64,000 nucleotides of DNA from Spirodela intermedia. Its lineage: Eukaryota; Streptophyta; Magnoliopsida; Alismatales; Araceae. The notes below the pieces were generated by a model. That model saw only the letters and a program-made list of their open reading frames with translations. It made no database searches and was not told the DNA's origin. Of the stretch, positions 1-11,520 are shown piece by piece (the first letter of the stretch is position 1; the number at the start of each line of letters is the position of its first letter). Position numbers and translations under genes: made by a program. Location: the NCBI GenBank assembly GCA_902729315.2, contig LR746277.1, positions 1,059,001 through 1,123,000 on the forward strand, in the 5' to 3' direction.

Positions 1-495
1 ATTCATGACGAAAGAGAGAGAAAGTGGGCCCCACCGTGGCCGTGGTGCTCGTAGTGGGTTGGTTGTTTTACGGCGGCTATTTATCCCTGTCAACGTGGGC
101 TCGGGCTTCGCAAGAGTCCGAGCCCTGGGGCTGTCGGACTTCACTGAACCCGGGCCCGCCCGGCCAGTTTGCGCCTCTCTCTTTCTCTCTCCCTCTCTCT
201 ATCTAACACTCACACACCAATCGTTTCTCTCTCCTCCGTATGCGCCCACGCTTCCTTTTCCTGTCCAATGGTTTTTAAAACCCTCCTCTCTCTCCCTATC
301 CTTTCTCTCTCTCCTCTCTATTTCTCTCTCTTTATCCCTCTCTCTCTCTAGGGGCGCCGCGGCTTCCGGACGACTTCAAACCCACGCTATCCAGCTGCCA
401 GCACGCGATAAGCACTGTAACGGATGGGATCGTTATCTGATAAGAGAACTTACTTATATCCAGTACTTATATCTACTGTAGTCGCCTTATCGGAG

Positions 496-532
<37 letters not shown>

Positions 533-1005
533 CGTCCTCTTGTCTCTGAAGCGTATTTAAGATGGGGAAAAGGGGGAAGCAAGAAAGGAAACAGCAGGAG
601 AGAGAGGGCGTTCACCACCCGTTCACTGCCCGCGCAATTCTCCCCTCTCTCTCTCTCTCTCTCTCTATCTCTATCTCTGACTCATCTGGAGCTTTTCTCT
701 CTCTCTCTCTAAAAGGCCAAACCCTCTCTGTCCCCCGACAGCTGCATCGATCGATCCATCTGGGGGGGGGAGGGGGGACGATTCTAGATCTCTGGCTTCG
801 CGGCGGCGGTGGGGCGGGTTTGCTGACCGGTCTCCGGCGCTTCAGGGAGTTCTTGGGGCGGCCGAGGCGGCGGCGGTGGACGAGGAGGGCGAGTGAGTGA
901 TTCTCCTGGCCGCGGCGCCTTGATCTGTTCTTAGAGGGGTCGGAGGTTTCTTTCTGTGTGAAGTTGGCCAGCTAGGCAGGTGGACGACGGCAGGAAGTCG
1001 TCGCC
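1..1005 (+). promoter_or_regulatory. 5' flank and leader of the TOPLESS-related gene, CT-rich
   Basis: This stretch runs up to the ATG of the co-repressor gene at 1006. It holds several CT microsatellites: interrupted tracts at 168-350, a clean tract at about 498-527, and others near 640-675 and 692-707. A TATA-like TATTTAA at 554-560 lies between them and could mark a start site near 585, but no transcript supports this. CT/GA tracts in plant leaders are known binding sites for BBR/BPC GAGA-binding proteins; a role here is inference. Open frames crossing this region are Ser/Leu-rich products of the CT repeats and are not believable genes. Confidence 0.5.
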
Positions 1006-4000
1006 ATGTCTAACCTGAGTAGGGAGCTCGTCTTCCTCATACTGCAGTTCCTGGATGAGGAGAAATTTAAGGAGACCGTCCACAAGTTAGCCTCTCCTCC
1101 ATTGCTTGTCCTTTTCCTACTTTCTTACTTTGGCGAGGATTTGCCGTACAGCGAAGAACATTTGCGTGAGATGAACTGTAGCCGTTTGTTCTCTTTCTGC
1201 CTTAATGGGTCTGTTTTGTGTTTTGTATGGGGTTCTGGGGATGAATTGGAAAAGACTGGAGCAAGAGTCGGGGTTCTTCTTCAACACGAAGTACTTTGAG
1301 GACTTGGTTTTGGCTGGGGAGTGGGAGGAGGTGGAAAAATACCTATCCGGCTTCACTAAGGTCGATGACAATCGCTACTCCATGAAGATCTTCTTTGAGA
1401 TCCGGAAGCAGAACTATCTTGAGGCCCTTGACAAGTACGTTGCAGTCTTTCCTTATCCTCTGTACATCTTGTTTCCGTTCCTTATTCGTTTGTCTGAGCG
1501 GTTTTTTGGATGTGTTTGGGTTTCGTGTTGAAACGTAATGGCAGGCACGACCGGACGAAGGCTGTGGAGATATTGGTAAAGGACTTAAAGGTTTTTTCTG
1601 CTTTCAATGAGGATCTCTTCAAGGAGATTACACAACTTCTCACTCTTGAGAACTTCAGGTATTGCTGACGACAAAAGCTTTTCGTCGCACTCTGGTCACT
1701 ATGGGAATCCTCTTTTTGCTGTCGGCTACCATTCGCTTTGATGGTTTGGTCTGTTCAATGCTGCGAATTTCCAGGGAGAACGAACAGCTCTCTAAGTATG
1801 CAGACACAAAGTCCGCTAGGAGTATAATGCTCACTGAGCTCAAGAAGCTGATTGAAGCAAATCCGCTCTTCCGAGACAAGCTGCAATTTCCATCTTTCAA
1901 AAACTCGAGGCTGAGGACCCTTATTAACCAGAGGTGAATATCATCTCTCTGGCTTCTGTGATTTGTCTTCATCAGCTGGTCATTCTTGTATTGATGTCTG
2001 TTTCCTGCAGCTTGAATTGGCAGCACCAGCTCTGTAAGAACCCAAGACCAAATCCTGATATCAAGACTCTCTTTGTTGACCATACTTGTGCGCAACAGAA
2101 TGGTGCTCGTGCACCCTCCCCTGCAGCTAATCCCCTCATGGGGACCATTCCGAAACCAGCACCTTTCCCACAGCTGACTGGTCAAATGGTACGGGAGGAA
2201 TAGGTCTGATGTTGTGCACAGATATGGATTAGGACACTGATCTATGGACTTTCAATGTTGTTTCAGCCATTTCAGGCAACTCCAGCGCCTCTTCCAGCAT
2301 CCCTCACTGGTTGGATAGCGAATTCCCCTGCTATGCCTCACCCTGCAGTTTCTGGCGTTCCAATGGGCCTGTCAGCTCCTGCAAATGCAGGTTAGCTCAG
2401 TTTTTTAATTAATGTGACGTGTAAAACTACTCTCCTAACAATTCTTAGAGATGCAGAAGATTACTGTTCTGTGTGCACTTCTCACCAAATTGTGCCATAT
2501 ATTTTCTTTATGGGCAACACAGCTGATAGAACCTGAACTCTAATCCCATTATTTTAATGAGAATTTTCTCCGTTTATTCTCTCTAGAGAGAAAGATTTCA
2601 GGCTGGATGTTTATTGATTAATTTACTTCCTTTGTTTTTATTCCATTGTATAGAAACTATGGAAGAATATTGCGCCCCCCCCCTTTGAAAATCTTCTGAT
2701 ATGGAAACACTTCCTGTCCACACTCAATGGCAGCAGCTGGTGAGACTTTTTGGAAGATATGAAAATAAATGGAGAAATAGTGGGCGTAGGCTGAGACTAC
2801 TGTGCTTGTAAAGAACGAAACATAAGTCTGCTGTTACGAGATCTATTTGCTTGATTGCCGAGTAAACTATCTTCGTGTTAAAAACCTCTATTTCATGTTT
2901 TTTCAGAGGTCGTCAGCATTGTATAAAAAATGTATGAAAAATGTCAAGCTTGACATAGTGCACAGAGGTAATCTGGCGTCTCAAGTCCGAGTCGATCAGC
3001 AGCCCTAAACAATAAATCCAACTCTACTTGCCTCAAAATCCCCTGGTGGGATGAAAAATATTTACTCCCACGGAGTTAGGCATGCGAGTCAGTTTTGTTT
3101 CTTCAAGCTGATGTCAAAGACAACCCTGTATAGATGGACTTTGCTGAGCTTGACCATCTTGATATTGGACCGGAATTCAGAAAGTGAAAAACTCGATTTG
3201 GATTGTAATCAACTGACATGGTTCCGTTTTTTTTATTAAAATCTTTTAGAAACAATGGGTTCTCAAGAAAACCATTCAGTGAGGATCCTGACATTCGAAC
3301 CTTGAAAAGCTGCTGTGGATAATGTTTGCCGGTCTAAGTGGGATAATGTTGACAAACCATAACTTTAACCACAGGTTGTGGGATTTCCCTCATGGCTTTA
3401 ACTACATTGCTGGACATTTATTTGTTAAATTACACCAATGGAATCCATCAATTTTTTGGATTTCTGAGAATCAGAGGAAAAATAATAGGGAGAAACTGGA
3501 TTCCGGCCCCAAAATTTGTAAGGGAACGGATGAATTCAAATCTGGAAATTTGGTTGCCATGCTACAGGGCCAATGGGTTAGGCCAAGCTCAAAATCCTTA
3601 GGCGGTCAACTAAGGATCTTTGTAGCTAATGCATGGAAGATCCTCTGATCCTGAGGTAGTCCGTAGCCAACTCCTCAATATCCTGAGTTCAAAAAATCAA
3701 TGATTCCATGTTTAATGTTCTGAAAAGTTTGGTCTTGTGTGCTCTACAGATGTACCGTATCTGTACCTTACACGTAGCAGACTGCTCTATTTATTGACAT
3801 TCCCTCTTCTGAATTATTTAACATGTTAGCTGCAATGTTAAAGCGACCAACATCTGGAAATCCCACCACGGAATATCAATCAGCTGATTCTGAACATGTG
3901 CTGAAACGATCGAGGCCTATTGGGATCTCTGATGAGGTAATGTAGTCTGATTTGCTTTCAGTTTCAGTTTTCTCTTGCATGGATTTTCTTCCCCCAGAAA

Positions 4001-7000
4001 GACAACTCAATTCTTCAGCTGTACATTTTAAAGATTCTAAAATTCTCAGTTTTTGGATGGCGATATTATTTTCTTATTGTAACTGAGTTCGTGTCTTTGT
4101 TTCTCTTTATAGGTCAGCCTTCCAGTCAATGCTTTGCCAATTGGATACACTGGCCAGAGCCTTCCTCCAAATATGCATTCTTCGGATGACTTGCCCAGGA
4201 ATGTGGCTTTGACCTTGTCCCAGGGTTCATCAGTAATGAGCATGGACTTCCATCCCAGCCGGTCAACGTATCTTCTTGGTAAAATTACGTAGAATGGAAT
4301 AATATTGTTTAATTCTAAAAATCCTTCTCTAAGGTCTGTATGTGTATGATGTTTTTTCCTCTTCGATTTATGCTCAGTTTTGTCCTTCGATTTCAGTTGG
4401 AACTAATGTCGGTGACATTGCTGTGTGGGAATTGGCATCCAGAGAGAGACTTGCCCAGAAAATCTTCAAGGTCTGGGACCTTGCAGCATGTTCAGTTACT
4501 TCACAGGTATTGCCTTCACTAACCTAAAATTACAGAGTAATAGTCCCTCGATGAATTATTTTGGAACCCACCAGAGTTCTTTCCGTGTAAACAGGCTGCT
4601 CTGGTCAATGATCCCTCTATATCTGTCATCAAAGTGATGTGGAGCCCAGATGGAACGTTACTTGGTATTTTCCCAGACACTCATCTCCTTTTCATCTGCT
4701 TCAGTTATTTTCTTAGAGTAGTGTGGCCCAATAGCTCTTCTACGTTTGATATGCATATCAATACATTTCGTACGCCCCAATAGCTTAACTAGAGTGGTGG
4801 CGTTTCCTTGAGTGGAGAGCATCATCATCCCCAGCAGACGTCAGAAATATGCTGTCGTCGAATGTCTTTTATTCTCTAACAAAAGAAGGAATCTAGAAAA
4901 AGGACGAAGGGGGTTTTAAGTTGTCTCCTTAACTGGTCTTGCTTTCTCTTTGGTGTGCACATTCAGGTGTGGCGTACTCCAAACACCTCGTTCACTTATA
5001 TGCCTACCATGGAAGTGACGATCTGAAGCCACGACTAGAGGTTTGCATGATCGATTAGCCTTATATTCCCACTTTGACCATAAAAAAAAGGAAGAAGAAA
5101 AAAATGACATGTTTAGTCTCCATTATGTGAGTGAACTTGGCTTCGGGGCCATACCTCATGGTCTTTTTTCTCATCTGCTGACCGTTTCACGCGCGCCATG
5201 CAGATTGATGCTCATGTCGGTGCTGTTAATGATATTGCCTTTTCACTGCCAAATAAGCAATTGTGCATTATAACTTGTGGAGATGATAAAGTGATCAAGG
5301 TTTGCACTGTAATTCTCGTGTGTAAAAGTCTGGTGGTATTTAGATCTAGCCTTTTAATCGTCAGTGCTTGCTAGGTATGGGATGCTGCTACTGGTGCCAA
5401 GAGGCACACTTTTGAAGGACATGAAGCTCCAGTCTACTGCGTATGCCCCCATTTCAAAGAGAACATTCAGGTATCAGATTGCTTTGATGCTCTCTCTTAT
5501 CAGATTGCTTATACCTCCGATGAAATATCTTTTCGATTGGCCCATTTTCTTGGTGATTTGATTCTTCTTGATGGGTTCTAAGCTACTCTGCTATTCTCTC
5601 TAAGACACTCGATTTCCATGGCCCAGTTCATATTCTCCACATCTCTCGACGGAAAGATCAAAGCATGGCTGTACGACAACATGGGCTCAAGGGTCGATTA
5701 TGAAGCTCCAGGGCGTTGGTGTACAACGATGGCTTACAGCGCCGATGGGATGAGGTTGATCAGAGCAGAATTTTTTTCCATTTTGCTTGTAGATGACGAC
5801 GATGACACTCTGTTTTTCACCCCCTGCTCGTGCTCGAACCGCAGGCTGTTTTCTTGCGGAACCAGTAAGGACGGCGAGACTCACATTGTGGAGTGGAACG
5901 AGAGCGAAGGTTCCATCAAGCGGACATATGCCGGATTCTGGAAGAGATCCATGGGTGTCGTTCAGTTCGATACAACTAGGAACCGGTTCCTGGCTGCTGG
6001 TGACGAGTGCATGATTAAGTTTTGGGACATGGACAGTTCGAACATGCTGACAACCACTGATGCAGGGGGTGGATTATCGGTAACTATATGACATCCATGG
6101 TTTTTTTCTGATAAAACCTTTAGATCAAGAATTAACTAGAAAACTATATGATCATCCAATTTTTTTTTAAATTGTTTTGATAAATCCTTTAGATCAAGAA
6201 TTAACTAGAAAACTATATGATCATCCATGTTTTTTTTTCAATTTTTTTTTGATAAATCCTTTAGATCATGAACTAACTGGAAAAGTATATGATCATCCAT
6301 GTTTTTTTAATTTTTTTTGATAAATCCTTTAGATCATGAACTAACTGGAAAAGTATATGATCATCCATGTTTTTTTAATTTTTTTTTTTTTAATGGTAAG
6401 TCCTTTGATCAAGAAGTAACCAGAAAACTTTTCAAAATGTCGAAGGCCTCCCCTCGGATCCGTTTCTCCAAAGAAGGAGGGCTCCTGGCAGTCTCTACGA
6501 ATGACAACTGTATAAAAATCTTGGCCAACGCCGAGGGTCTTCGGCTGCTGCATGGCCTTGAGAATCGTCAATATGACATGTCGAGGGCTTCTTCAGATGT
6601 AGTCGTGAAGGTCAGTTCTCTCACTAGACCAACAACCAAGAGTTAAAGTATGGTCTATCTCTGTTTATGATTGTGGAGGTAATTGGTAGAACATCTCACA
6701 GCCGTCAGGCAGGGTCCTACTGGGATCTGTTAGCTCCAGTGCTGGAACAAGTACTGTGATTTCTGATCGAGGTGCTCCCGCAGTGGAAACGAGTGGACTG
6801 GTAATTTCATCCCCAAAATCTTTTTCGTGTCAAATAATTAGATAATATTTTCCGTACTGAGGTTGCTCCTCAGGTATTTCTTTTCCGAAAATGTGCACAT
6901 TTGACTGGAATTTTTTAAATATATTTTATATATTAATCTAGAATGGAGAAATTCGAGGGTTGGTGGATGTAAAACCCAGAATTACTGATGAGCCCATGGA

Positions 7001-8171
7001 GAAGGCCAAGATAGTGAAGCAGGCGGAAATAAGCGAACCTTCTCAATGCCGCTCGTTGAGGCTCCCAGATAATTTGGCGACGATGAAGGTATGATTTTTT
7101 TTCTTTTTCTTTTACAGATCATCTAGAAGTTGACTTTCTCTGTTGTGTTTACAATATTGAATTTCAGTGTCGAGGTTGACTATTGGTTTGAAACCGAAGA
7201 TGTTTTTTGACTTTCCTAGCCTTTGTTTCATGAGAAACTATGGGGATTGTCCCGCTCAGAAGAGTTACCCTGCATGCGATTCATGTTAGGACTGTTCAGG
7301 GTGCAGAATGATTTCTTTTATAAGAAAAGTCTGTAATTTTTCATAAAGCTGGATAATTGAATCGAATTACTGCATGAAAAATTGCGGGTCCAGTTTATAT
7401 ATCTAGATATGCTTGAATATATTCATATCCAGCGCGTTGACTTTGAATCACCAAATATGGGCACGTTCTTCGTTTTCTTGGACTGATAGCAGTGGATTCA
7501 CAGGCCTCATTTAAGACGTTCTTTTCCATTGTCAAAGGTCTCGAGATTGATATACACCAACTCCGGACTTGCCATTCTGGCACTGACATCCAACGCGGTT
7601 CATAAGCTCTGGAAATGGCCCAAGAACGATCGGAACACCTCTGGGAAGGTATCATCATCGTCATCATCCGCCGAGAGCAGTTCATCTTTGTTCTTTATGA
7701 CATGGGCCGTCTTCTTCATCATCATCATCTTCTATGTGTTCTCCGTGTTCTTCGCAGGCGAATTCCAGCGTGGCGCCACAGCTGTGGCAGCCGACGAGTG
7801 GCATACTGATGACGAACGAGATCGATGACACCAACCCAGAAGAGGCGGTCCATTGCTTTGCCCTGTCGAAGAACGATTCATACGTGATGTCTGCTTCGGG
7901 AGGGAAGATCTCCCTCTTCAATATGATGACCTTCAAGGTGGGGGAGGAGTCATTTTTTTTATTTAGCCTAAAGTCTTTATTCCTCAACTTTGCTTTGATA
8001 AAAAAATATTTCTCACATCTGCCTGGTTTCCAGACCATGACGACCTTCATGCCGCCGCCACCGGCCGCCACCTTCCTCGCCTTCCACCCGCAGGATAACA
8101 ACATAATTGCCATCGGGATGGAAGACAGCACCATCCAGATATACAATGTTCGGATCGACGAGGTCTCTCTC

Positions 8172-8218
<47 letters not shown>

Positions 8219-8429
8219 TTCTCTCTCTGGTTTCTGGGTTAGAGATTGATTGAGCATAGACGGAAGTCCAAATGGATGAGTTGATGCTGGTCTGACACTC
8301 TGGGATGACAGGTTAAGACGAAGCTCAGAGGGCATCAGAAGAGGATCACGGGGCTCGCCTTCTCCAACGTTCAGAATGTCCTCGTCTCCTCCGGCGCCGA
8401 CGCTCAGGTATGCCTGCCGGATACTAATC

Positions 8430-8470
<41 letters not shown>

Positions 8471-9332
8471 TGAAGTACGCGTGCTAAATTTTTCTTGCGG
8501 CATCCTTTGGCAGCTGATCGTGTGGAGCACCGACGGATGGGAGAAGCGGGCCTCCAAATTCCTGCAGATTCCGAGCGGGCGACCGCCGAGCTCCCTTCGG
8601 GACACGCGCGTCCAGTTCCATCAGGATCAGACTCAGTTCTTGGCCGTCCACGAGAGTCAGGTCGCCATCTATGAGCCCTCCAAGCTCGATTGCCTCAACC
8701 AGGTACTCTCCCTCCCTCCCCCTTCTCCTCGAAATCCCCCTCCATGATCGGGTAATCCGAGCCATTTTTTCATCCAAGTTTTCTTCTGAGTTAGACGACG
8801 GAGGAAGAAGAGGAAGAAGAAAACTTCTTCGTCTTCGCCCTCTTCTTCGTCTTTGGGATTCTCAGAGTTGTTGATGTCTTGATCCTTGGCAGTGGACGCC
8901 GCGAGAGGTGAGCGTGGTGATTACCCACGCGGCGTACTCCTGTGACAGCGAGCTGGTCTACGCGAGCTTCTCCGACGGCGCCATCGCCGTCTTCTCCGCC
9001 CCCTCCCTCCGCCAGCGCTACCGAATCAGCCCCGCCGCCTACCTCCCCCCCAGCCTCAGGTACCCTCTCATCCTTCATTTCTCTCTCTAGAAATCTGTCT
9101 CTTCCTCTCTCATTCATTCTGTGTGACGACGGGTTGTGCTTGAAGCTCGAGCGTGTATCCGGTGGTGGTGGCCACGCATCCGTCGGAGCCAAGCCAGTTC
9201 GCTGTGGGGCTCACCGACGGGGGGGTGGTCGTCCTCGAGCCGCCGGAGGCCGAGTGGGCCCCCCTCCCGCCGCCAGAGAACGCCGCCGCCTCCAACGCCA
9301 GCTCCGCCCCCGACCAAGCGCCACCCAGGTGA
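1006..9332 (+). CDS. TPL: TOPLESS/TOPLESS-related (Gro/TLE-type) transcriptional co-repressor
   Basis: Nuclear co-repressor that binds EAR-motif repressors such as Aux/IAA and JAZ-NINJA and recruits histone deacetylases (family knowledge). Coding exons by eye: 1006-1085, 1255-1434, 1545-1658, 1775-1933, 2011-2188, 2267-2390, 3830-3936, 4113-4278, 4397-4506, 4595-4664, 4967-5040, 5204-5299, 5375-5470, 5627-5754, 5845-6079, 6446-6610, 6702-6800, 6942-7088, 7538-7648, 7758-7937, 8034-8162, 8312-8407, 8514-8702, 8893-9059, 9146-9332. They total 3,387 nt, or 1,128 aa plus TGA; Arabidopsis TPL has 1,131. The start reads MSNLSRELVFLILQFLDEE, the conserved LisH, followed by CTLH (FFFNTKYFED, YLSGFTKVDD), a Pro-rich linker with DDLPRNVALTLSQGSS, and two WD40 propellers (GTNVGDIAVWE, GDDKVIKVWD, MPPPPAATFLAFHPQDNNI). 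All exons join in phase and nothing suggests a defect. Whether it is TPL, TPR1 or TPR2 cannot be settled here. The last acceptor could be 9146 or 9152. Confidence 0.97.
2391..3829 (+). other. Large intron 6 of the TOPLESS-related gene
   Basis: The longest intron of the gene (1.44 kb) lies between the exon ending at 2390 and the exon starting at 3830. It separates the N-terminal LisH/CTLH half from the linker and WD40 half. I see no transposon, RNA gene or coding exon in it. Short open frames at 3051-3239 and 3322-3648 resemble nothing and lack splice-compatible phases. Confidence 0.6.
6080..6445 (+). repeat. Intronic minisatellite of about 69 bp filling TOPLESS intron 15
   Basis: Intron 15 is almost entirely tandem copies of one unit: a T-rich run followed by GATAAATCCTTTAGATCA, then AACTA-GAAAA-TATATGATCATCCATG. 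Full units start near 6111, 6179, 6250 and 6318, and a truncated, diverged unit runs from about 6396 into the acceptor. The donor (GTAACTATATGACATCC) is itself the end of a unit. The repeat therefore appears to have grown from a short original intron without moving either splice site. Confidence 0.8.
8163..8228 (+). repeat. CT/TCTG microsatellite in TOPLESS intron 21
   Basis: The tract of CT with TCTG interruptions starts at the splice donor itself (GAG followed by GTCTCTCTCT), so the 5' splice site is part of the microsatellite. Confidence 0.8.
8431..8468 (+). repeat. GA microsatellite in TOPLESS intron 22
   Basis: About 19 perfect AG repeats lie inside the 106-bp intron between the exons ending at 8407 and starting at 8514. 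The strand polarity is opposite to the CT tract in the intron just upstream. Confidence 0.9.
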
Positions 9333-9667
9333 GCAGGATTCCATCGCCTCGGCCGCCGCTGCCGGCGGCGGCGACTGACCAATCCCTCCGCCCGCCGGGT
9401 GCGGCTTCTCCGCCGTCCTTGAGAAGCTCGCCGGCGGAGGATAGGGGACTGATAGTACTGACCGGCTTTTCCCAAGGCGAAGCCACCGTGGGGGATAGGG
9501 GAAGAGGGGATCGGCGCGGCGGCAGAGTGGTGGGGCCGCCTTCCCGCCGGCCGGTGCTGATTCATCTCCTGTTTGGGGGAATAAGGGGTGAAGTGGGAGC
9601 GGAGGAAGAATTTCTACTTGTTTCTTCTTTGGACTGCCCTGCCTTTTTAATGTAATTCGCTCTCTCG

Positions 9668-9704
<37 letters not shown>

Positions 9705-9989
9705 GTGCTTCAGCAGGTTGACTCTCGCTCACTCTCTCTCGCTCTCTCTCGCTCTATGCTTCATTAGGCTGATTCTTTCTTTTTCTCTCTTTGCTTCAGC
9801 ATGTTACTCTCTCTACTCTACTCTTCAGCAGGTTGACTCTTTCTCTCTCTGTATCTCTCATCTATACTCTTGTAGAGGGTCAACTCTGTTTTCACCATTT
9901 TCTTCTGGGTCGGGGGAGCTGTGCTTGATTATTCTCTCTGCTCTCGTGCCCCATTCAGAATATTTTAGAGAGAGAGAGAGAGAGGGGGG
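9333..9989 (+). other. 3' flank of the TOPLESS-related gene with CT-rich degenerate repeats
   Basis: The first 300 bp after the stop are GC-rich and probably 3' UTR. After about 9668 the sequence is CT-rich and carries a degenerate repeated motif (T)GCTTCAGCAGGTTGACTCT near 9707, 9758, 9792 and 9822, spaced by CT runs. A GA run at 9966-9983 precedes the PPR relic. I see no gene. A polyadenylation site cannot be placed with confidence. Confidence 0.5.
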
Positions 9990-11520
9990 GTGGGGTTGAC
10001 GCATCTTCTCCACCCTTCCCTTCCACCACCGCCTGAGCAGCCCATACCACGCCACCGCAAGCACTCGGCCTCTCCTTCACTCCCCCGCCACCGCGGCGGC
10101 GCCATCCTCCGTGCTCCGCTCCACGCCACCTCTCCTCCTTACTCCCTTCCTCTACAACGTCCTTATCTGTGCTCACGCCGCCGCCGTGAATCTCTTTGCT
10201 GAGATGGTCGGCGGTGGAATCGCTGCAACCACCGAGTTCCCCTTCCCCTCCGTCCTCCTCTCCGCCGCCCTCAGCCTCCCCTCCCTCGGCCGGCAGCTCC
10301 ACTCCCTCCTCCTCAGGACCCATATCTTCCCCACCGACGCCATCTCCGCCACCGGCCTCGCTCTCTACCGCAAGCACCTGCCGCTCAGCGACGCCCGCTG
10401 TTCGACGAAATGCCCCAGAGGAACGCCGCCGCATGTAGCGCGCTCGCCGCCTACGCGCAGCGCCGGCGCTGGCCGGAGGCCGTGGAGATGCTGCTGCAGC
10501 ATGGCGGCAGCTGGAGCTCCTCCGCCGTCGCCGCCTGCTTGGCCTCCGTTCTTCCCCGCTGCGGCATGGCCGGGCCGGAGATCCAGCCCTCGCCTGCAAA
10601 CGCAGCCTGCAGTCCCGCACGGCGGTCTGCAACGCGCTCATCGCCTTGTACGCTTGCCGAGGAGAGCTCTCCTCGTCGGAGAAGGTGAGCGGGTTGGCAC
10701 CCGGGACGTCGTTCACCTGGAACGCGATGGCGGCGTCGCGCGCCATCGCCGGGGACCTCGACGGCGAGTTGGGGCTCTTCTCCGGCATGCAGGCCGGCGG
10801 CGTGAACCCCGACGGGTACTCCTTCGGTGCCCTCTTCAATGGCTGCTGCCGCCGGTCGGCGCTCCGGCGAGGGCGGCGCTCCTCGCCGACGCCGCCAAGC
10901 GGGGGTCTTGCCCACCAACCGCGTAGCCGGCACCGTGCTGGTGGACATGTAAGGAAAGTGCGGGGCAATGGAGGACGCCGCAAGGTGTTCGAGGACATGC
11001 TCGAGAGGGACATCGTTCGTGGAACGCCGTCATCTCGGCGTGCGCCTCAACCCGCGCCCCCGCGAGGCCGCCGCCCTCTTCCAGGCCATGGTGGGAACAG
11101 GGCCCGGTCGAACGGGGGCAGCTCCGTGGGGCTCCTCGCGGGTTTTGCCCACGCGGGGCCGCCGGCGAGGGGCCCCGCCTGCTCGCTGCCATGCCAGTGC
11201 AGCACGGCGTGGCTGCCGGCGTGGAGCACTACACCTGCGTGGTCGACGGCCTTGCCAGGGCCGGCCGGTTTGAGCAGGCCCTGCCGGTGGCGTCCGATGG
11301 TGCCCCGTGGGGCGCGCTGCTCGGCGGCTGCAGGATGCACGGCGCCGTAAAGCTGGCGGAGGTGGAGCCGGGGCACGCCGGCGGGGGTGTTGTTGGCCGG
11401 TGTGTACACGGGGGCGTGCCGGTGGGAGGATGCGGCGCGGGCGCGGGGGGCGGTGGGAGGGGGATGAGCTGGGTGGAGGCGGGCGGCGGGGAGATGCACG
11501 GAGCGGGGATTGGTCTCACG
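9990..11520 (+). pseudogene. Broken pentatricopeptide repeat (PPR, PLS-type) gene
   Basis: Fragments of a plant-type PPR protein appear in order but in changing frames: FLYNVLICAHAAA near 10150; NAAACSALAAYAQRRRWPEA near 10420; FTWNAMAASRAIAGDLDGEL near 10710; VLVDM followed by a TAA at 10950-10952 and GKCGAMEDAA; WNAVISACAS near 11020; EAAALFQAMVGTG near 11070; and VEHYTCVVDGLARAGRFEQA with GAPWGALLGGCRMHGAVKLA at 11220-11350. The YTCVVD-L-RAGR and WGALLGGCR-HG motifs are typical of the last repeats and E region of PLS-class editing-type PPR proteins. I count at least six frame changes plus the stop. No start can be fixed and no DYW end is seen. The stretch is strikingly GC-rich, as intronless monocot PPR genes often are. 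Assembly error could explain one or two shifts but hardly all. Confidence 0.85.

Noticed and set aside
7682-8335. 217-aa open frame on the minus strand over the TOPLESS exons
   Set aside because: It is a shadow of coding exons and a CT repeat (Glu/Arg run) with no domain. The plus-strand frame is fully explained.
9955-11013. 352-aa open frame on the minus strand over the PPR relic
   Set aside because: Long open frames in all readings are expected at such high GC. Its protein is low-complexity Arg/Gly/Ser, while PPR motifs are readable on the plus strand.
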